A stretch of 64,000 nt of DNA from Bacteroidota bacterium (GTDB lineage: Bacteria > Bacteroidota > Bacteroidia > Bacteroidales > Paludibacteraceae): the NCBI GenBank assembly GCA_023391625.1, contig JAEWAN010000019.1:57637-121636 (forward strand). The letters are read 5' to 3'. This document shows, in pieces, positions 1 through 9,926 of this stretch. How positions within the stretch are numbered: the stretch's first letter is position 1; each line of letters starts with the position of its first letter. The translations under genes were made by a program, and so were the position numbers. The notes below the pieces were generated by a model that was given only the letters and a program-made list of their open reading frames with translations, was not told where the DNA came from and made no database searches.

Positions 1-1170
1 CTCCCTACTGCCATCATCGCAGCAAAAAACGGGGTACAAATTACCGGAGTAGATATTAATCCTAAAGTTGTAGAAATGACCAATGCCGGACATTTGCATA
101 TCATTGAACCGGGAATGGAAGAAATGCTTCAGGAAGTTATTGCTTCCGGTCATTTACACGCTTCTACAACACCGGAAACCAGTGACGCTTATTTTATGGT
201 AGTTCCAACCCCATTTAAAGGCAATCATGAACCGGACGTCTCTTATGTTGAAGCAGCTACCAGATCTGTCATTTCATTACTTAAAGAAGGAGACCTCTAT
301 GTCATAGAATCAACATCACCTATAGGTACAACTGAGATGATGGCCAATATTATCTTTTCCGAACGTCCGGAGTTAAAAGATAAAATATATATAGCTTATT
401 GTCCAGAACGTGTTCTTCCGGGTAACGTTATTTATGAACTGGTACATAACGACCGGGTCATCGGTGGTATCAACAATGAATCCACAAACAAAGCGATAGA
501 ATTTTATTCTCAATTTGTAAAAGGGACATTACATAAAACTAATGCCCGCACTGCAGAAATGTGTAAACTCACTGAAAACTCTTCACGTGATGTGCAAATA
601 GCTTTCGCCAATGAGCTTTCCCTTATCTGTGACAAAGCCGGAATTAATGTATGGGAACTAATAGAGTTAGCCAACAAACATCCACGTGTCAATATACTTC
701 AACCTGGTTGTGGTGTAGGTGGACACTGCATTGCAGTAGACCCCTATTTTATCACTGCTGATTTTCCTATGGAATCAAAAATCATTGCACAAGCACGTGA
801 GATTAATAATTATAAATCATTCTGGTGTGCAGAGAAAGTTAAAAATACAATGCTGGAATTTGAGCTAAAGAATCATCGTAAACCAACTATTGCTATGATG
901 GGATTAGCTTTCAAGCCCAATATCGATGATTTACGGGAATCGCCGGCTAAATATATCACAACCAAAGTCATGCAAAGTTGTAACAATGCCAGTATCTTAA
1001 TTGCAGAACCCAATGTTCAGGAGCATAATGTATTCAAACTAACTGATTACAAAGAAGCGTACGAAAAAGCAGATATCATTGTTTTTATGGTAGCGCATGA
1101 TCCATTTAAGACACTGCCATACCGTGAAGATAAAGTGATACTTGACTTCTGTGGAATATATAAAAAATGA
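1..1170 (+). CDS. wecC: UDP-N-acetyl-D-mannosamine dehydrogenase, 5'-truncated by window edge
   Basis: It oxidises UDP-ManNAc to UDP-ManNAcA with two NAD+, in the cytoplasm, for polysaccharide synthesis. The reading frame is open from base 1 and begins inside the N-terminal Rossmann loop (LPTAIIAAKNG), so the glycine-rich start of the domain lies upstream of the window. Visible family motifs are CPERVLPG and the catalytic-cysteine motif GVGGHCIAVDPYF near base 710, then a C-terminal UDP-binding domain with GLAFKPNIDDLRESP. It overlaps the next gene by 4 bases (ATGA), which suggests translational coupling, and wecB, supplying its substrate, is two genes downstream. An ATG at base 76 is internal to the domain and is not the real start. 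Confidence 0.93.
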   Translation, partial: LPTAIIAAKNGVQITGVDINPKVVEMTNAGHLHIIEPGMEEMLQEVIASGHLHASTTPETSDAYFMVVPTPFKGNHEPDVSYVEAATRSVISLLKEGDLYVIESTSPIGTTEMMANIIFSERPELKDKIYIAYCPERVLPGNVIYELVHNDRVIGGINNESTNKAIEFYSQFVKGTLHKTNARTAEMCKLTENSSRDVQIAFANELSLICDKAGINVWELIELANKHPRVNILQPGCGVGGHCIAVDPYFITADFPMESKIIAQAREINNYKSFWCAEKVKNTMLEFELKNHRKPTIAMMGLAFKPNIDDLRESPAKYITTKVMQSCNNASILIAEPNVQEHNVFKLTDYKEAYEKADIIVFMVAHDPFKTLPYREDKVILDFCGIYKK

Positions 1171-1718
1171 TGAAAGAAATATATCGTTATATCCAAAGTG
1201 ATTATACACGTTATGGGAAAAAGCCGACATTAAAAAACATTTTAATATCGGCATTAACAGCACGAAACCACTGTTTTGCATATAGTTTTTGGTTAAGACT
1301 TGCTTCCAAAAAGAATTTTTTCTACCCTTTAGCCAAATTAATGCATTATAGATTATCCAGAAAATACGGTATTCAAATTTCACCATCTACTCAAATAGGT
1401 TATGGTTTTTATATAGGACACGGTATAGGAATTATCATAAACCCTAAAACTATTATTGGAAATAATTGCAATGTCAGTCAGTTCTTGACAATAGGCAGTA
1501 ACAAAGGAACACCTGCGATAATTGGAGACAATGTATATATAGGACCTTCTGTATGTTTAGTCGAAAACGTACACATTGGTAATAATGCAACTATAGGAGC
1601 TGGTGCTATTGTAACAAAAGATATTCCTGAAAATGCAACAGCAGCAGGTGTGCCTGCTGCTGTGTTATCATATGATAACGTCGCTGCATTCATACACAAC
1701 AAATGGACAATTTCATAA
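1167..1718 (+). CDS. Serine acetyltransferase-like hexapeptide acyltransferase
   Basis: The 183-residue protein has a C-terminal left-handed beta-helix of hexapeptide repeats, seen as IGYGFYIGHGIGIIINPKT, IGNNCNVSQF, IGDNVYIGPS and IGNNATIGAGAIVTKDIP. This resembles the CysE-type LbH_SAT family, but the N-terminal helical domain of true CysE is short. Its position between wecC and wecB argues for O- or N-acetylation of a sugar or nucleotide sugar rather than cysteine synthesis. The start overlaps the wecC stop by 4 bases; a second ATG follows immediately at 1170. The acceptor cannot be read from sequence. Confidence 0.85.
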   Translation: MMKEIYRYIQSDYTRYGKKPTLKNILISALTARNHCFAYSFWLRLASKKNFFYPLAKLMHYRLSRKYGIQISPSTQIGYGFYIGHGIGIIINPKTIIGNNCNVSQFLTIGSNKGTPAIIGDNVYIGPSVCLVENVHIGNNATIGAGAIVTKDIPENATAAGVPAAVLSYDNVAAFIHNKWTIS

Positions 1719-1735
1719 CCAAAATTATTTAATAT

Positions 1736-2884
1736 ATGAAAAAAATCATGCTCGTTTTTGGAACCCGGCCTGAAGCTATAAAAATGGCTCCGCTTGTCAA
1801 AGAACTTCAAAAACACAATAATACATTTGAAACAATAGTCTGTGTTACAGGTCAACATCGTGAAATGCTGGATCAGGTTTTGCATATATTTGACATAAAG
1901 CCGGACCATGACCTTAATATTATGAAACAAGGACAGGATCTTTACGACGTAACTGCGCGTGTATTAACCGGAATGCGTGATGTGCTAAAAGAAGTACAAC
2001 CGGACGTTGTACTTGTTCATGGCGACACCACCACCAGCACTGCTGCAGCATTAGCTGCGTTTTATCAGCAAATACCAGTAGGACACGTGGAAGCAGGATT
2101 GCGCACCCATAATATCTACAGCCCATGGCCGGAAGAAATGAACCGCCAAATTACAGGACGGATAGCCACCTATCATTTTGCTCCTACCCCATTAAGCCGT
2201 CAAAACTTATTAACAGAAGCTGTAGACGATAGTAAAATCACCGTAACAGGAAATACTGTCATAGACGCACTCTATTGGGTAGTAGATAAAATAAAGAAGG
2301 ATAAAACTTTAAATAATGAACAGGAACAAGTCCTATTTAAAGCAGGATACGATATAAATCGCCTAAAGAATGGGAAAAAATTAGTCCTCATAACCGGACA
2401 TCGCCGGGAAAATTTTGGCGATGGATTTATCCATATGTGTACAGCCATAAAAGATCTTGCTTTAAAATATCCGGATGTAGACTTTGTGTACCCAATGCAT
2501 CTTAATCCTAATGTACGTAAACCTATCCGTGAAGTTTTCGGAAACGAAAACACCATCTCAAATATGTTTTTTATCGAACCACTGGAATACCTTACCTTTG
2601 TCTACCTGATGGAAAAATCAACCATCGTTTTGACAGACAGTGGTGGAATTCAAGAAGAAGCTCCGGGATTAGGGAAACCGGTACTCGTTATGCGCGATAC
2701 CACCGAACGGCCGGAAGCATTGGATGCCGGAACCGTTAAGCTAGTAGGAACTGATTATAATAAAATTTTCAATGAAGTCTCTGAACTGTTAGACGACAAA
2801 AAATCTTATGAAAAAATGAGCAAAGCTGTAAACCCTTATGGTGATGGACTAGCATGTACCCGAATTATAAAACATCTAAAATAA
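1736..2884 (+). CDS. wecB: UDP-N-acetylglucosamine 2-epimerase (non-hydrolysing)
   Basis: It interconverts UDP-GlcNAc and UDP-ManNAc in the cytoplasm and feeds WecC. The length (382 residues) is normal for the family. Motifs in order are GTRPEAIKMAPL at the N-terminus, HGDTTTSTAAA, HVEAGLRT, ITGHRRENFG and the C-terminal DSGGIQEEAP. GC content is clearly higher than in the glycosyltransferase genes downstream: the 60-base row at 2101 has 31 G/C. A decayed second copy lies at about 15641-16501, in front of a second flippase gene. Confidence 0.95.
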   Translation: MKKIMLVFGTRPEAIKMAPLVKELQKHNNTFETIVCVTGQHREMLDQVLHIFDIKPDHDLNIMKQGQDLYDVTARVLTGMRDVLKEVQPDVVLVHGDTTTSTAAALAAFYQQIPVGHVEAGLRTHNIYSPWPEEMNRQITGRIATYHFAPTPLSRQNLLTEAVDDSKITVTGNTVIDALYWVVDKIKKDKTLNNEQEQVLFKAGYDINRLKNGKKLVLITGHRRENFGDGFIHMCTAIKDLALKYPDVDFVYPMHLNPNVRKPIREVFGNENTISNMFFIEPLEYLTFVYLMEKSTIVLTDSGGIQEEAPGLGKPVLVMRDTTERPEALDAGTVKLVGTDYNKIFNEVSELLDDKKSYEKMSKAVNPYGDGLACTRIIKHLK

Positions 2885-2928
2885 GAGAATAGAAATTGAT
2901 ATTATAAAATACAATTTTCAATAATAAC

Positions 2929-4464
2929 ATGAGTAATACCACCGAAAATAGTAAAAGAATAGCTAAAAATACACTTTTCTTGTATGTAAGGATGCTATTA
3001 ATTATGGTGGTAACTCTATATACCTCACGGGTTGTATTAAACGTGCTGGGAGTAGAAGATTTCGGCATATATAATGTCGTTGGAGGCTTAGTCAGCATGT
3101 TTGCTTTTTTTTCATCCTCCCTCTCCAATGCAACCCAACGTTTTTTAAATTTTGAACTAGGGAAAGGTAACTTAGAAAAAGTACAAAATGTTTTTAATTT
3201 GAGTGTCCTCATATACCTAATCATTTCTTCTGTTGTTTTTATTTTTGCAGAAGTTGTTGGCTTATGGCTTATATATAATAAACTGGTAATTCCCCCTGAA
3301 CGTTTAGAAGCTGCCCTATGGATTTTTCATGCCACACTAATATCCCTGTTTTTTACTTTAAACGGAATTGTTTTTAACTCTGTTTTAATAGCCAGAGAAA
3401 ACATGAAAGCCTATGCATATATAGGACTCATAGAAGCTTTCTTAAGACTACTAATTGCTTTAGCTCTTAGCTACTTTGCCTATGACAAATTAAAACTGTA
3501 CGCCATACTCCTTCTATGTGTTACAATATGCATACAGGGATGCTATGCTATCATATGTATCAAAAAATACCCGGAATGCCGCTACCGTTTCTTCTGGCAA
3601 TCTGGTTTATTTAAAGAAATGTTCAAATTTGCTGGATGGAACGTTTTCGGAACAGCAATTTGGAGTATTAATGAACAAGGTACCAATATTATGTTAAATA
3701 TTTTTTTTGGTCCTGTTATAAATGCAGCCAAAGGAGTAGCTTCTCAAGTTAATTCTGCTGTCAATAATTTTAGTATGAATTTCTTCACAGCAGTTCGTCC
3801 ACAAATAGTCAAATCATATGCAAGCGGCGACATTGATTATTTTATTAAATTAATATACAATAGTTCCCGTTACTCTTTTTATCTAATGTTACTTATTACC
3901 TTACCTATACTATTTCGTTCTGATTATATACTCTATTTATGGTTAAAACAGATTCCTGACTTTGCCCCGGCATTTGTTAGATGGATTCTGATATACAGCT
4001 TAATAAATGTTTTAACAAACCCATTTTGGTTTGCAATACAAGCTGTTGGAAAACTAAAGAAATATTGTTTAATCGGAGGCCTTGTCTATTTGACGGCTTT
4101 TCCGATTAGCTACATATTTCTTTCGTTAGGTTACAGCCCTGTCTCCGTTTTCATTATCTTAGCAGCAGTAAGAGCCGTTTACCTATTTGTCACAATAAAA
4201 ATAACAAACAATTATGTAAATTTTTCTATGGCTGAATATATCTACTCCGTATTAATTCCAATAGCTAAAGTTACAATTGTATCTGTTTTAATTATTGGCC
4301 TAATTAATCTGTTTCTTCCACAAAATTTCTTTGCATTAGTAGTTATATGTTTATTCTGCTTTATAATAACACCTCTTACGATATATAGCATTGGAGTTAC
4401 TGGACAAGAACGTTTATATATAAAAAATAAAATTACAGAACTTCTAAAATGGAGGAAAAAATAA
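2929..4464 (+). CDS. Wzx-type polysaccharide flippase, copy 1
   Basis: This 511-residue polytopic membrane protein has about 12-14 hydrophobic segments and belongs to the MOP/polysaccharide-transport superfamily. It would flip undecaprenyl-linked repeat units across the inner membrane. The N-terminus (KRIAKNTLFLYVRM, TLYTSRVVLNVLGVEDFGIY, ATQRFLNFELG) is closely matched by the second flippase at 16514. It follows wecB by 44 bases and overlaps the next acyltransferase by 16 bases. The pairing wecB-wzx recurs downstream with a dead wecB, so the locus carries two flippase modules. Confidence 0.9.
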   Translation: MSNTTENSKRIAKNTLFLYVRMLLIMVVTLYTSRVVLNVLGVEDFGIYNVVGGLVSMFAFFSSSLSNATQRFLNFELGKGNLEKVQNVFNLSVLIYLIISSVVFIFAEVVGLWLIYNKLVIPPERLEAALWIFHATLISLFFTLNGIVFNSVLIARENMKAYAYIGLIEAFLRLLIALALSYFAYDKLKLYAILLLCVTICIQGCYAIICIKKYPECRYRFFWQSGLFKEMFKFAGWNVFGTAIWSINEQGTNIMLNIFFGPVINAAKGVASQVNSAVNNFSMNFFTAVRPQIVKSYASGDIDYFIKLIYNSSRYSFYLMLLITLPILFRSDYILYLWLKQIPDFAPAFVRWILIYSLINVLTNPFWFAIQAVGKLKKYCLIGGLVYLTAFPISYIFLSLGYSPVSVFIILAAVRAVYLFVTIKITNNYVNFSMAEYIYSVLIPIAKVTIVSVLIIGLINLFLPQNFFALVVICLFCFIITPLTIYSIGVTGQERLYIKNKITELLKWRKK

Positions 4465-5324
4465 GAAAAATATTCCGACAATATTCCTTAAAAGAAATCA
4501 TAAGGATTTTAGACGCAAGATATGGTTTAGGAGCTATAGAACGAACATTAGCCTCCAATTGGTTCAACCCGCTCTATACACTATACTTAAATTTTAGAAG
4601 TTTCCCATTTAAACAAGCAATAAGAATCCCTGTTTTTGTATATGGCTTTCCTCATTTTTATTGTTTAAGCGGAATTATGATAGTTGACGGTAAAGTATCT
4701 ACAGGGATGATTAAATTTAATCAAACCAAACCTGGTGCTCCTTCTAATATGGCAGTAAAATCGGAATTAAACAACGAAGGAACTATTATTTTCAGAGGAA
4801 AAGGACTCATTGGAACCGGAAATAAAATATGCGTATTTCAAGGAGCCACCTTAGATCTTGGTAAAAATTTCAAAATTACAGATATGTGCAATATTGGTTG
4901 TTTTACATCCATAAAAATAGGAGATCAATCATGGATAGTACATCGTAGCCAAGTACTTGATTCTAATTATCATTATGTTGCAAATTTTTTGACAAGAACT
5001 GTTCCTAAAAATGCAAAACCCATACATATAGGAAGAGATTGTTGGATATCCCATTCTTCTACAATTAGTGGGGGCGCTGTTTTGCCTGATTTTACTATAG
5101 TCGCAAGTAATAGCTTGGTAGGCAAAGATTTTTCTTCAATTCCTACAAACTCTATGATAGGAGGTACTCCCGCCCGACTTATAACAACCGGAGTACGAAG
5201 AATAAATAATTCATCTATAGAAAAAGAAATTATAAATCATTATAATCAAAATCCGAATATTCTATATTCCATCCCTCAAGATGACGATCCTGATCTATAT
5301 TCATTTGTAGATTATTTTAAATAA
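4449..5324 (+). CDS. Hexapeptide-repeat acyltransferase (sugar O-acetyltransferase-like)
   Basis: The 291-residue protein has an N-terminal region of about 90 residues and then left-handed beta-helix repeats (LIGTGNKICVFQGATLDLG, ITDMCNIGCFTSIKIG, IHIGRDCWISHSSTISGGAVLPD, IVASNSLVGKD). The later repeats and GGTPARLI resemble the NodL/WbbJ-type acetyltransferases. It starts inside the 3' end of the flippase gene (16-base overlap), so it is probably translationally coupled. It likely modifies a sugar in the repeat unit. The acyl group and acceptor are unknown. Confidence 0.82.
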   Translation: MEEKIRKIFRQYSLKEIIRILDARYGLGAIERTLASNWFNPLYTLYLNFRSFPFKQAIRIPVFVYGFPHFYCLSGIMIVDGKVSTGMIKFNQTKPGAPSNMAVKSELNNEGTIIFRGKGLIGTGNKICVFQGATLDLGKNFKITDMCNIGCFTSIKIGDQSWIVHRSQVLDSNYHYVANFLTRTVPKNAKPIHIGRDCWISHSSTISGGAVLPDFTIVASNSLVGKDFSSIPTNSMIGGTPARLITTGVRRINNSSIEKEIINHYNQNPNILYSIPQDDDPDLYSFVDYFK

Positions 5325-5383
5325 CATAAGCATACTACAAAGTTTTATATTTTATAATAAAAAGATTGCACTTCTATTTTTAA

Positions 5384-6484
5384 ATGAGAAATAAACTTTT
5401 AAACACAGTAATTCTTTGCATATATATATTCCTTACGATATTATATACTGCTTTTAGGCTTGACACGACTTCTGTAATGGGTATCATAATGTTCGGTACA
5501 TTAATATTATTCATCCTATGTTCTTATTTTAATACCAATAAAATAACGAAACATGATGCTATGATAATATTTTCTACTATAATTTATTTAATTTTTCATC
5601 TTACTATCGCAGAAAGTTCTATAATGACAGTCATCCTAATAATGGCAATTGTCTTATTCTACATATACTTAAAATACACAGACATTTCAGTATCCCACGT
5701 TGCTTATTTATTAATATTTTTATTTATTTTAAACACGGTCTTAACCTTTGATAAGCTACTACATAGTATATTTTCTCCTTCATACCTTGATTGGTATAAA
5801 GGATTATTCTTGAATCCCAACACTAATGGCATTTTTGCAGCCAATGTACTAGCTGCAACATTTTTATTTATAAAAAATAAAAAAACAAGATATATCGTTT
5901 CAATATTATTCATACTATATTTGTTAGGGTGTAAGTCCCGAAATATGCTTTTATTTATCCTATCCACATTTGCTTTTTATCAATTATACAAAACAAGATT
6001 TTCAAGATATGCATTTCTGTTTTTTTCTTTATTCATATGTATAATTCTATTTTATCTTATCAAAATAGAGCCTCAAATGACTGCTGAAATAGAATTGTTT
6101 GGCAAAAGTGGAGGAAGTGCCGGAAGATCTTCCCAAATAATATATATCATAAAAGAATTTCCGCTAACCTTATTTGGCTTAGGAAAAGATATACCTAATA
6201 ATTATTCACTTGCAACAAATGGATACGCTGTACATAACTTCTATATCAACACAATATACGGCATGGGGATTATTTTTCTCATCATATATTTCGCATTTAT
6301 AAAAGATATTTATAACAATTTAAGCTCAAACATTGCAAAATCTTTTTTATTGAGTTTTCATATATATTTCATGTTTGAACCGGGAATGCCATTTTATGCA
6401 CTAATGCAAAACGGATTGCCCATCATATTGATTCTATTAAAATACAAACAAGAAAAAAATGAATATTATACATTGCATCTATAG
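5384..6484 (+). CDS. Wzy-type polysaccharide polymerase (O-antigen ligase/polymerase-like)
   Basis: This 366-residue protein is almost entirely hydrophobic, with about 10 membrane segments and a larger soluble loop near residues 225-270 (ELFGKSGGSAGRSSQIIYII), a layout typical of Wzy and WaaL proteins. Sequence is poorly conserved in this family, so the call rests on topology and on its position between flippase and glycosyltransferases. The base composition is extremely AT-rich. It overlaps the next glycosyltransferase by 26 bases. Confidence 0.72.
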   Translation: MRNKLLNTVILCIYIFLTILYTAFRLDTTSVMGIIMFGTLILFILCSYFNTNKITKHDAMIIFSTIIYLIFHLTIAESSIMTVILIMAIVLFYIYLKYTDISVSHVAYLLIFLFILNTVLTFDKLLHSIFSPSYLDWYKGLFLNPNTNGIFAANVLAATFLFIKNKKTRYIVSILFILYLLGCKSRNMLLFILSTFAFYQLYKTRFSRYAFLFFSLFICIILFYLIKIEPQMTAEIELFGKSGGSAGRSSQIIYIIKEFPLTLFGLGKDIPNNYSLATNGYAVHNFYINTIYGMGIIFLIIYFAFIKDIYNNLSSNIAKSFLLSFHIYFMFEPGMPFYALMQNGLPIILILLKYKQEKNEYYTLHL

Positions 6485-7508
6485 CCTTAATACAGGAGGA
6501 GCAGAAACTATGTTAATTGATATTATCAATAAACAATGTAAATCTAATCAAATAACATTAATTATTATAAATAATTCATATCAAAACTATTTATTAGATA
6601 AAATAAATAAAAAAATCAATATAATTTTTTTAAATAGAAAAGAAAGTAGCCACTCACTTATTCCTTTTATAAAATTAAATTATATATTGTTTAGGCTACA
6701 AGCTGATGTAATTCATCTACACCAGAGCAATATATCTGCAGTACTACTACCTATATTTCAAAACCTATATTATACAGCACACGATTTAAATATATCACCT
6801 AAATACTTCCATAAGTTTAAGCAAATATTTGCTATATCTGATGCTGTAAAAAAAGATATATTGAAAAAAGGTAAATTCCCTGTAACTACAGTACCTAACG
6901 GAATTGTTATTGAAAAAATAGACCAACGAAATAAAATACAAGAAAAATCTCTTTTTAGAATTGTACAAGTTGCACGACTAGACTCAAATAAAAAAGGACA
7001 AGATATCTTAATTAAAGCTATATTTTTATTACAACAAAAAGGGATTACAAACATACAAGTGGATTTTATAGGTACGGGACACTCCGAAAAAGAATTAAAA
7101 CAACTAGTAAAAGATTACGGCATAAAAGAACAAATTAACTTTCTTGGTCTCCAAGATCGTAAATATATTTATAGTCATCTCAAAAACTACGACTTAATGT
7201 GCCATCCCTCCAGGTATGAGGGCTTCGGACTAACAGTAATAGAAGGCATGGCAGCAAAGCTCCCTGTTCTTGTAGCAACAGGAGATGGACCCTTTGAAGT
7301 CATTCAACAAGGCAATTATGGTTTTTATTTTGAAAATGAGAACGCCGAAGATTGTGCAAAAAAAATAGAAGAAATTATAACAAACTATTCCCTTGCTTTA
7401 AAGAAAACAGATAAAGCTTACCAGCATGTAATAAATAATTACTCTATAAATCAAACGGTTCAAACATATTTAAAATATTACGAAAACACCATAATTGATC
7501 AAAAATAG
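6459..7508 (+). CDS. GT4-family glycosyltransferase
   Basis: This is a retaining GT-B glycosyltransferase of 349 residues that adds one sugar to the lipid-linked repeat unit at the cytoplasmic membrane face. The N-terminus IYSLNTGGAETMLIDII is the acceptor-side signature. The C-terminal domain has VARLDSNKKGQDILIKA, FIGTGHSEKELKQL and the donor-binding motif SRYEGFGLTVIEGMAAKLPVL with its E-x7-E glutamates. The ATG lies inside the polymerase gene. Donor and acceptor specificity cannot be inferred. The row at 6541 has only 7 G/C in 60 bases. Confidence 0.9.
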   Translation: MNIIHCIYSLNTGGAETMLIDIINKQCKSNQITLIIINNSYQNYLLDKINKKINIIFLNRKESSHSLIPFIKLNYILFRLQADVIHLHQSNISAVLLPIFQNLYYTAHDLNISPKYFHKFKQIFAISDAVKKDILKKGKFPVTTVPNGIVIEKIDQRNKIQEKSLFRIVQVARLDSNKKGQDILIKAIFLLQQKGITNIQVDFIGTGHSEKELKQLVKDYGIKEQINFLGLQDRKYIYSHLKNYDLMCHPSRYEGFGLTVIEGMAAKLPVLVATGDGPFEVIQQGNYGFYFENENAEDCAKKIEEIITNYSLALKKTDKAYQHVINNYSINQTVQTYLKYYENTIIDQK

Positions 7509-7578
7509 AATGAGCACTATTTTATAAAAATATAATAATTAGTAAATACAAAGCGAAAAACAAAAATAATTGTATAAA

Positions 7579-8655
7579 ATGATATCGGAAGACATAGCAC
7601 AACAAGTTTTAAATATTGGCTGCAAATATAATAATCCCAAAGGAGGAGTTGCACAAGTATTAAAAAGTTATGAACTTTCCATTTATCCTATATTTAAGCA
7701 TGTAACAAATTCCGGTGAAGGAAGTCGCATCTATAAGCTATATAAAGCGATTTCAGCTTTAATTATCATGACACTAAAGCTGATATTTGATAAAAGAATA
7801 AAAATAGTTCACATACACACAGCCTCGTACAACAGTTTTAAGCGTTCCAGTTGGTTTGTAAGATTAGCCAAAATTTTCAGAAAAAAAGCCATTTTGCATA
7901 TTCATGGTGGAGGATTTAAAGAATATTATACCTCAAATAAAGAGTATGTAACTAATATATTAAATAAATGTGACTGTATCATTACTCTGTCTAAATCATG
8001 GAAAATATATTTCGAACAAATAACAAATTGTAAACAAATAGAAATCGTTGAAAATATAATTGAAAGCCCGTCCGTCCTAACCACATTAAAAGATCCAACC
8101 AAAATCCATTTTTTATTTTTAGGACTGATAACAGAAGAAAAAGGAATTTTTGACTTGTTGGAAGTCATATCCGCCAACAAAAGAGAATGGAAAGATAAAT
8201 TGTGTTTACATGTAGGAGGAAATGGGAAAATAAATGAATTAAATCATATAATTAATAATAATGAATTAAAAGATATGGTTATATTTGAAGGATGGGTTTC
8301 TGGAGATAGAAAAATACAATTACTTAATATTGCTGACGCATATATTTTACCATCCTATACAGAGGGAGTTCCCATTTCCATATTAGAATCTATGTCTTAC
8401 GGATTACCAATTTTGTCAACACCTGTAGGAGGAATACCAGAGATAGTTGATAACACCAATGGCATACTTTTTACCCCCGGAGACAAAAAGGAGCTTTCCC
8501 TGGCTATCGAAACTATATTGCAAAGCCCTCTATTACGAAAAGAAATGGGAGAAAAATCAAAAATAAAATCACAACCTCATTTGCCCGAAAATATAGGACA
8601 TAAATTAGAAAAAATATATTCCCAAATGCTAAAACTGGAAAAGCAGACAATATAA
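7579..8655 (+). CDS. GT4-family glycosyltransferase
   Basis: This is a second GT-B retaining glycosyltransferase of 358 residues. It has the acceptor-side region HIHTASYNSFKRSSWFVRLA and ILHIHGGGFKEYY, then FLGLITEEKGIFDLLEVI, VGGNGKINEL and the donor motif PSYTEGVPISILESMSYGLPIL. I chose the ATG at 7579; the frame can be extended three codons to a TTG at 7570, but nothing favours that start. It is separated by 70 bases of AT-rich sequence from the preceding transferase. Sugar specificity is unknown. Confidence 0.88.
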   Translation: MISEDIAQQVLNIGCKYNNPKGGVAQVLKSYELSIYPIFKHVTNSGEGSRIYKLYKAISALIIMTLKLIFDKRIKIVHIHTASYNSFKRSSWFVRLAKIFRKKAILHIHGGGFKEYYTSNKEYVTNILNKCDCIITLSKSWKIYFEQITNCKQIEIVENIIESPSVLTTLKDPTKIHFLFLGLITEEKGIFDLLEVISANKREWKDKLCLHVGGNGKINELNHIINNNELKDMVIFEGWVSGDRKIQLLNIADAYILPSYTEGVPISILESMSYGLPILSTPVGGIPEIVDNTNGILFTPGDKKELSLAIETILQSPLLRKEMGEKSKIKSQPHLPENIGHKLEKIYSQMLKLEKQTI

Positions 8656-8667
8656 ACATATAAATTC

Positions 8668-9924
8668 ATGAAACTAAAAGTTAAAGAAATATACAGGCAA
8701 ATACTTAAATGTTCTCCTTTGTATCTTTACTATAGAAAAAGGTTACTGAAAAAACAAAATTTCAATTTCTTGCTAGAAAGCCGTATTAATAAAGCTATAC
8801 GCAATGTCCCTTTTTATAGCAATTACAAAGAACTGCTACATGGAGAATTTGCTTTAGAAAAACTCCCGATCATAAGAAAGAAAGATATATTAGGAAAAGA
8901 GCACTTACTCGTTTCCAAGAAATATAATAAAACTTTCTTAAGAATTATAGAAACAGGTGGATCTACCGGATATTCTTTACAATTATTCCGCTCAATCCGG
9001 AATATAATTGCAGAAATAGCAATGGGAGATTACATTTTTTCCCAAATTGGCAAGAATTTAAAAATCGCAATATTAAGAGGGCAAAAACCTCAATCTGGCA
9101 TCTATGAAATAATATCAAGAAAAAAAATAATATTATCTTCCTACTCTATTAATCAGGAAACATTAGACTCTTATATTGAGGTGTTAAATAAATATCAAAT
9201 ATCCTGCTTGCATGCCTACCCTTCTTCACTCATAATATTATCCAGACTAATAAAAAACAAATATAAAAAGGCTAACCTTCCTTTCCTAAAAGGGATAATC
9301 ACCAGTAGTGAGATTTTTTCAAAAGAAGATAAAGAACTGGTTAAAGAAGTTTTTCCTTCTGTAAAAATTATAGACTATTACGGACATAATGAACAAACCT
9401 GTTGTGCTTATAGCATTAATAATGACAACTTTATATTCAACTATAATTACGGTTATGTCGAGTTTAAAGAAACAGGTGAGAAGCTCAGTAACGGCCATAG
9501 AATTGCTGAAATAATTTCTACCAGCATTATAAACCAGACAATGCCTTTCATCAGATATGGCACAGAAGACTATGTTGAATTAGACGAGGATAGTCACATC
9601 ATATCTATAATTGGTAGAACCTCTGACTTTGTTGTAAATAAAAAAGGTAATATGGTTCCATGCATCGTCCTCACAAGGGACTGCTCTTTACAAAATGTCA
9701 CCAATTTCCAGTATTATCAAGATGAAATCGGTGTACTCATATTCAAAGTCATCGTCAATAACGAGTTTTCAGACAAAGACATTCAATTTATAAAAGAAGA
9801 TTTGCAATCCAGTTTTGACAATCTAATCGACTGCAAAGTGGAAATAGTAGATACAATAGAAAGGACTCTGGCTGGAAAACAAAGACGCTTAATTCAGAAA
9901 TTAGACTTAACTCAATATAATTAA
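8668..9924 (+). CDS. CapK/PaaK-like adenylate-forming enzyme
   Basis: The 418-residue protein resembles phenylacetate-CoA ligase-type adenylating enzymes found in capsule loci (CapK group). The phosphate-binding loop ETGGSTGYS lies near residue 95, the adenine-side motif YYGHNEQ near 237, and a C-terminal lid follows GRTSDFVVNKKG. Such enzymes activate a carboxylate as an acyl-AMP. It stands 12 bases after the GT4 gene and 2 bases before an opine-synthase-like gene, then an ATP-grasp gene, so it may activate a carboxyl group for amide formation on the polymer. The substrate is inference only. Confidence 0.8.
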   Translation: MKLKVKEIYRQILKCSPLYLYYRKRLLKKQNFNFLLESRINKAIRNVPFYSNYKELLHGEFALEKLPIIRKKDILGKEHLLVSKKYNKTFLRIIETGGSTGYSLQLFRSIRNIIAEIAMGDYIFSQIGKNLKIAILRGQKPQSGIYEIISRKKIILSSYSINQETLDSYIEVLNKYQISCLHAYPSSLIILSRLIKNKYKKANLPFLKGIITSSEIFSKEDKELVKEVFPSVKIIDYYGHNEQTCCAYSINNDNFIFNYNYGYVEFKETGEKLSNGHRIAEIISTSIINQTMPFIRYGTEDYVELDEDSHIISIIGRTSDFVVNKKGNMVPCIVLTRDCSLQNVTNFQYYQDEIGVLIFKVIVNNEFSDKDIQFIKEDLQSSFDNLIDCKVEIVDTIERTLAGKQRRLIQKLDLTQYN

Positions 9925-9926
9925 AC

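Noticed and set aside
1167..1718. Assignment of the first acyltransferase as CysE.
   Set aside because: It lacks the long N-terminal domain of CysE and sits between wecC and wecB, so a sugar acetyltransferase is more likely.
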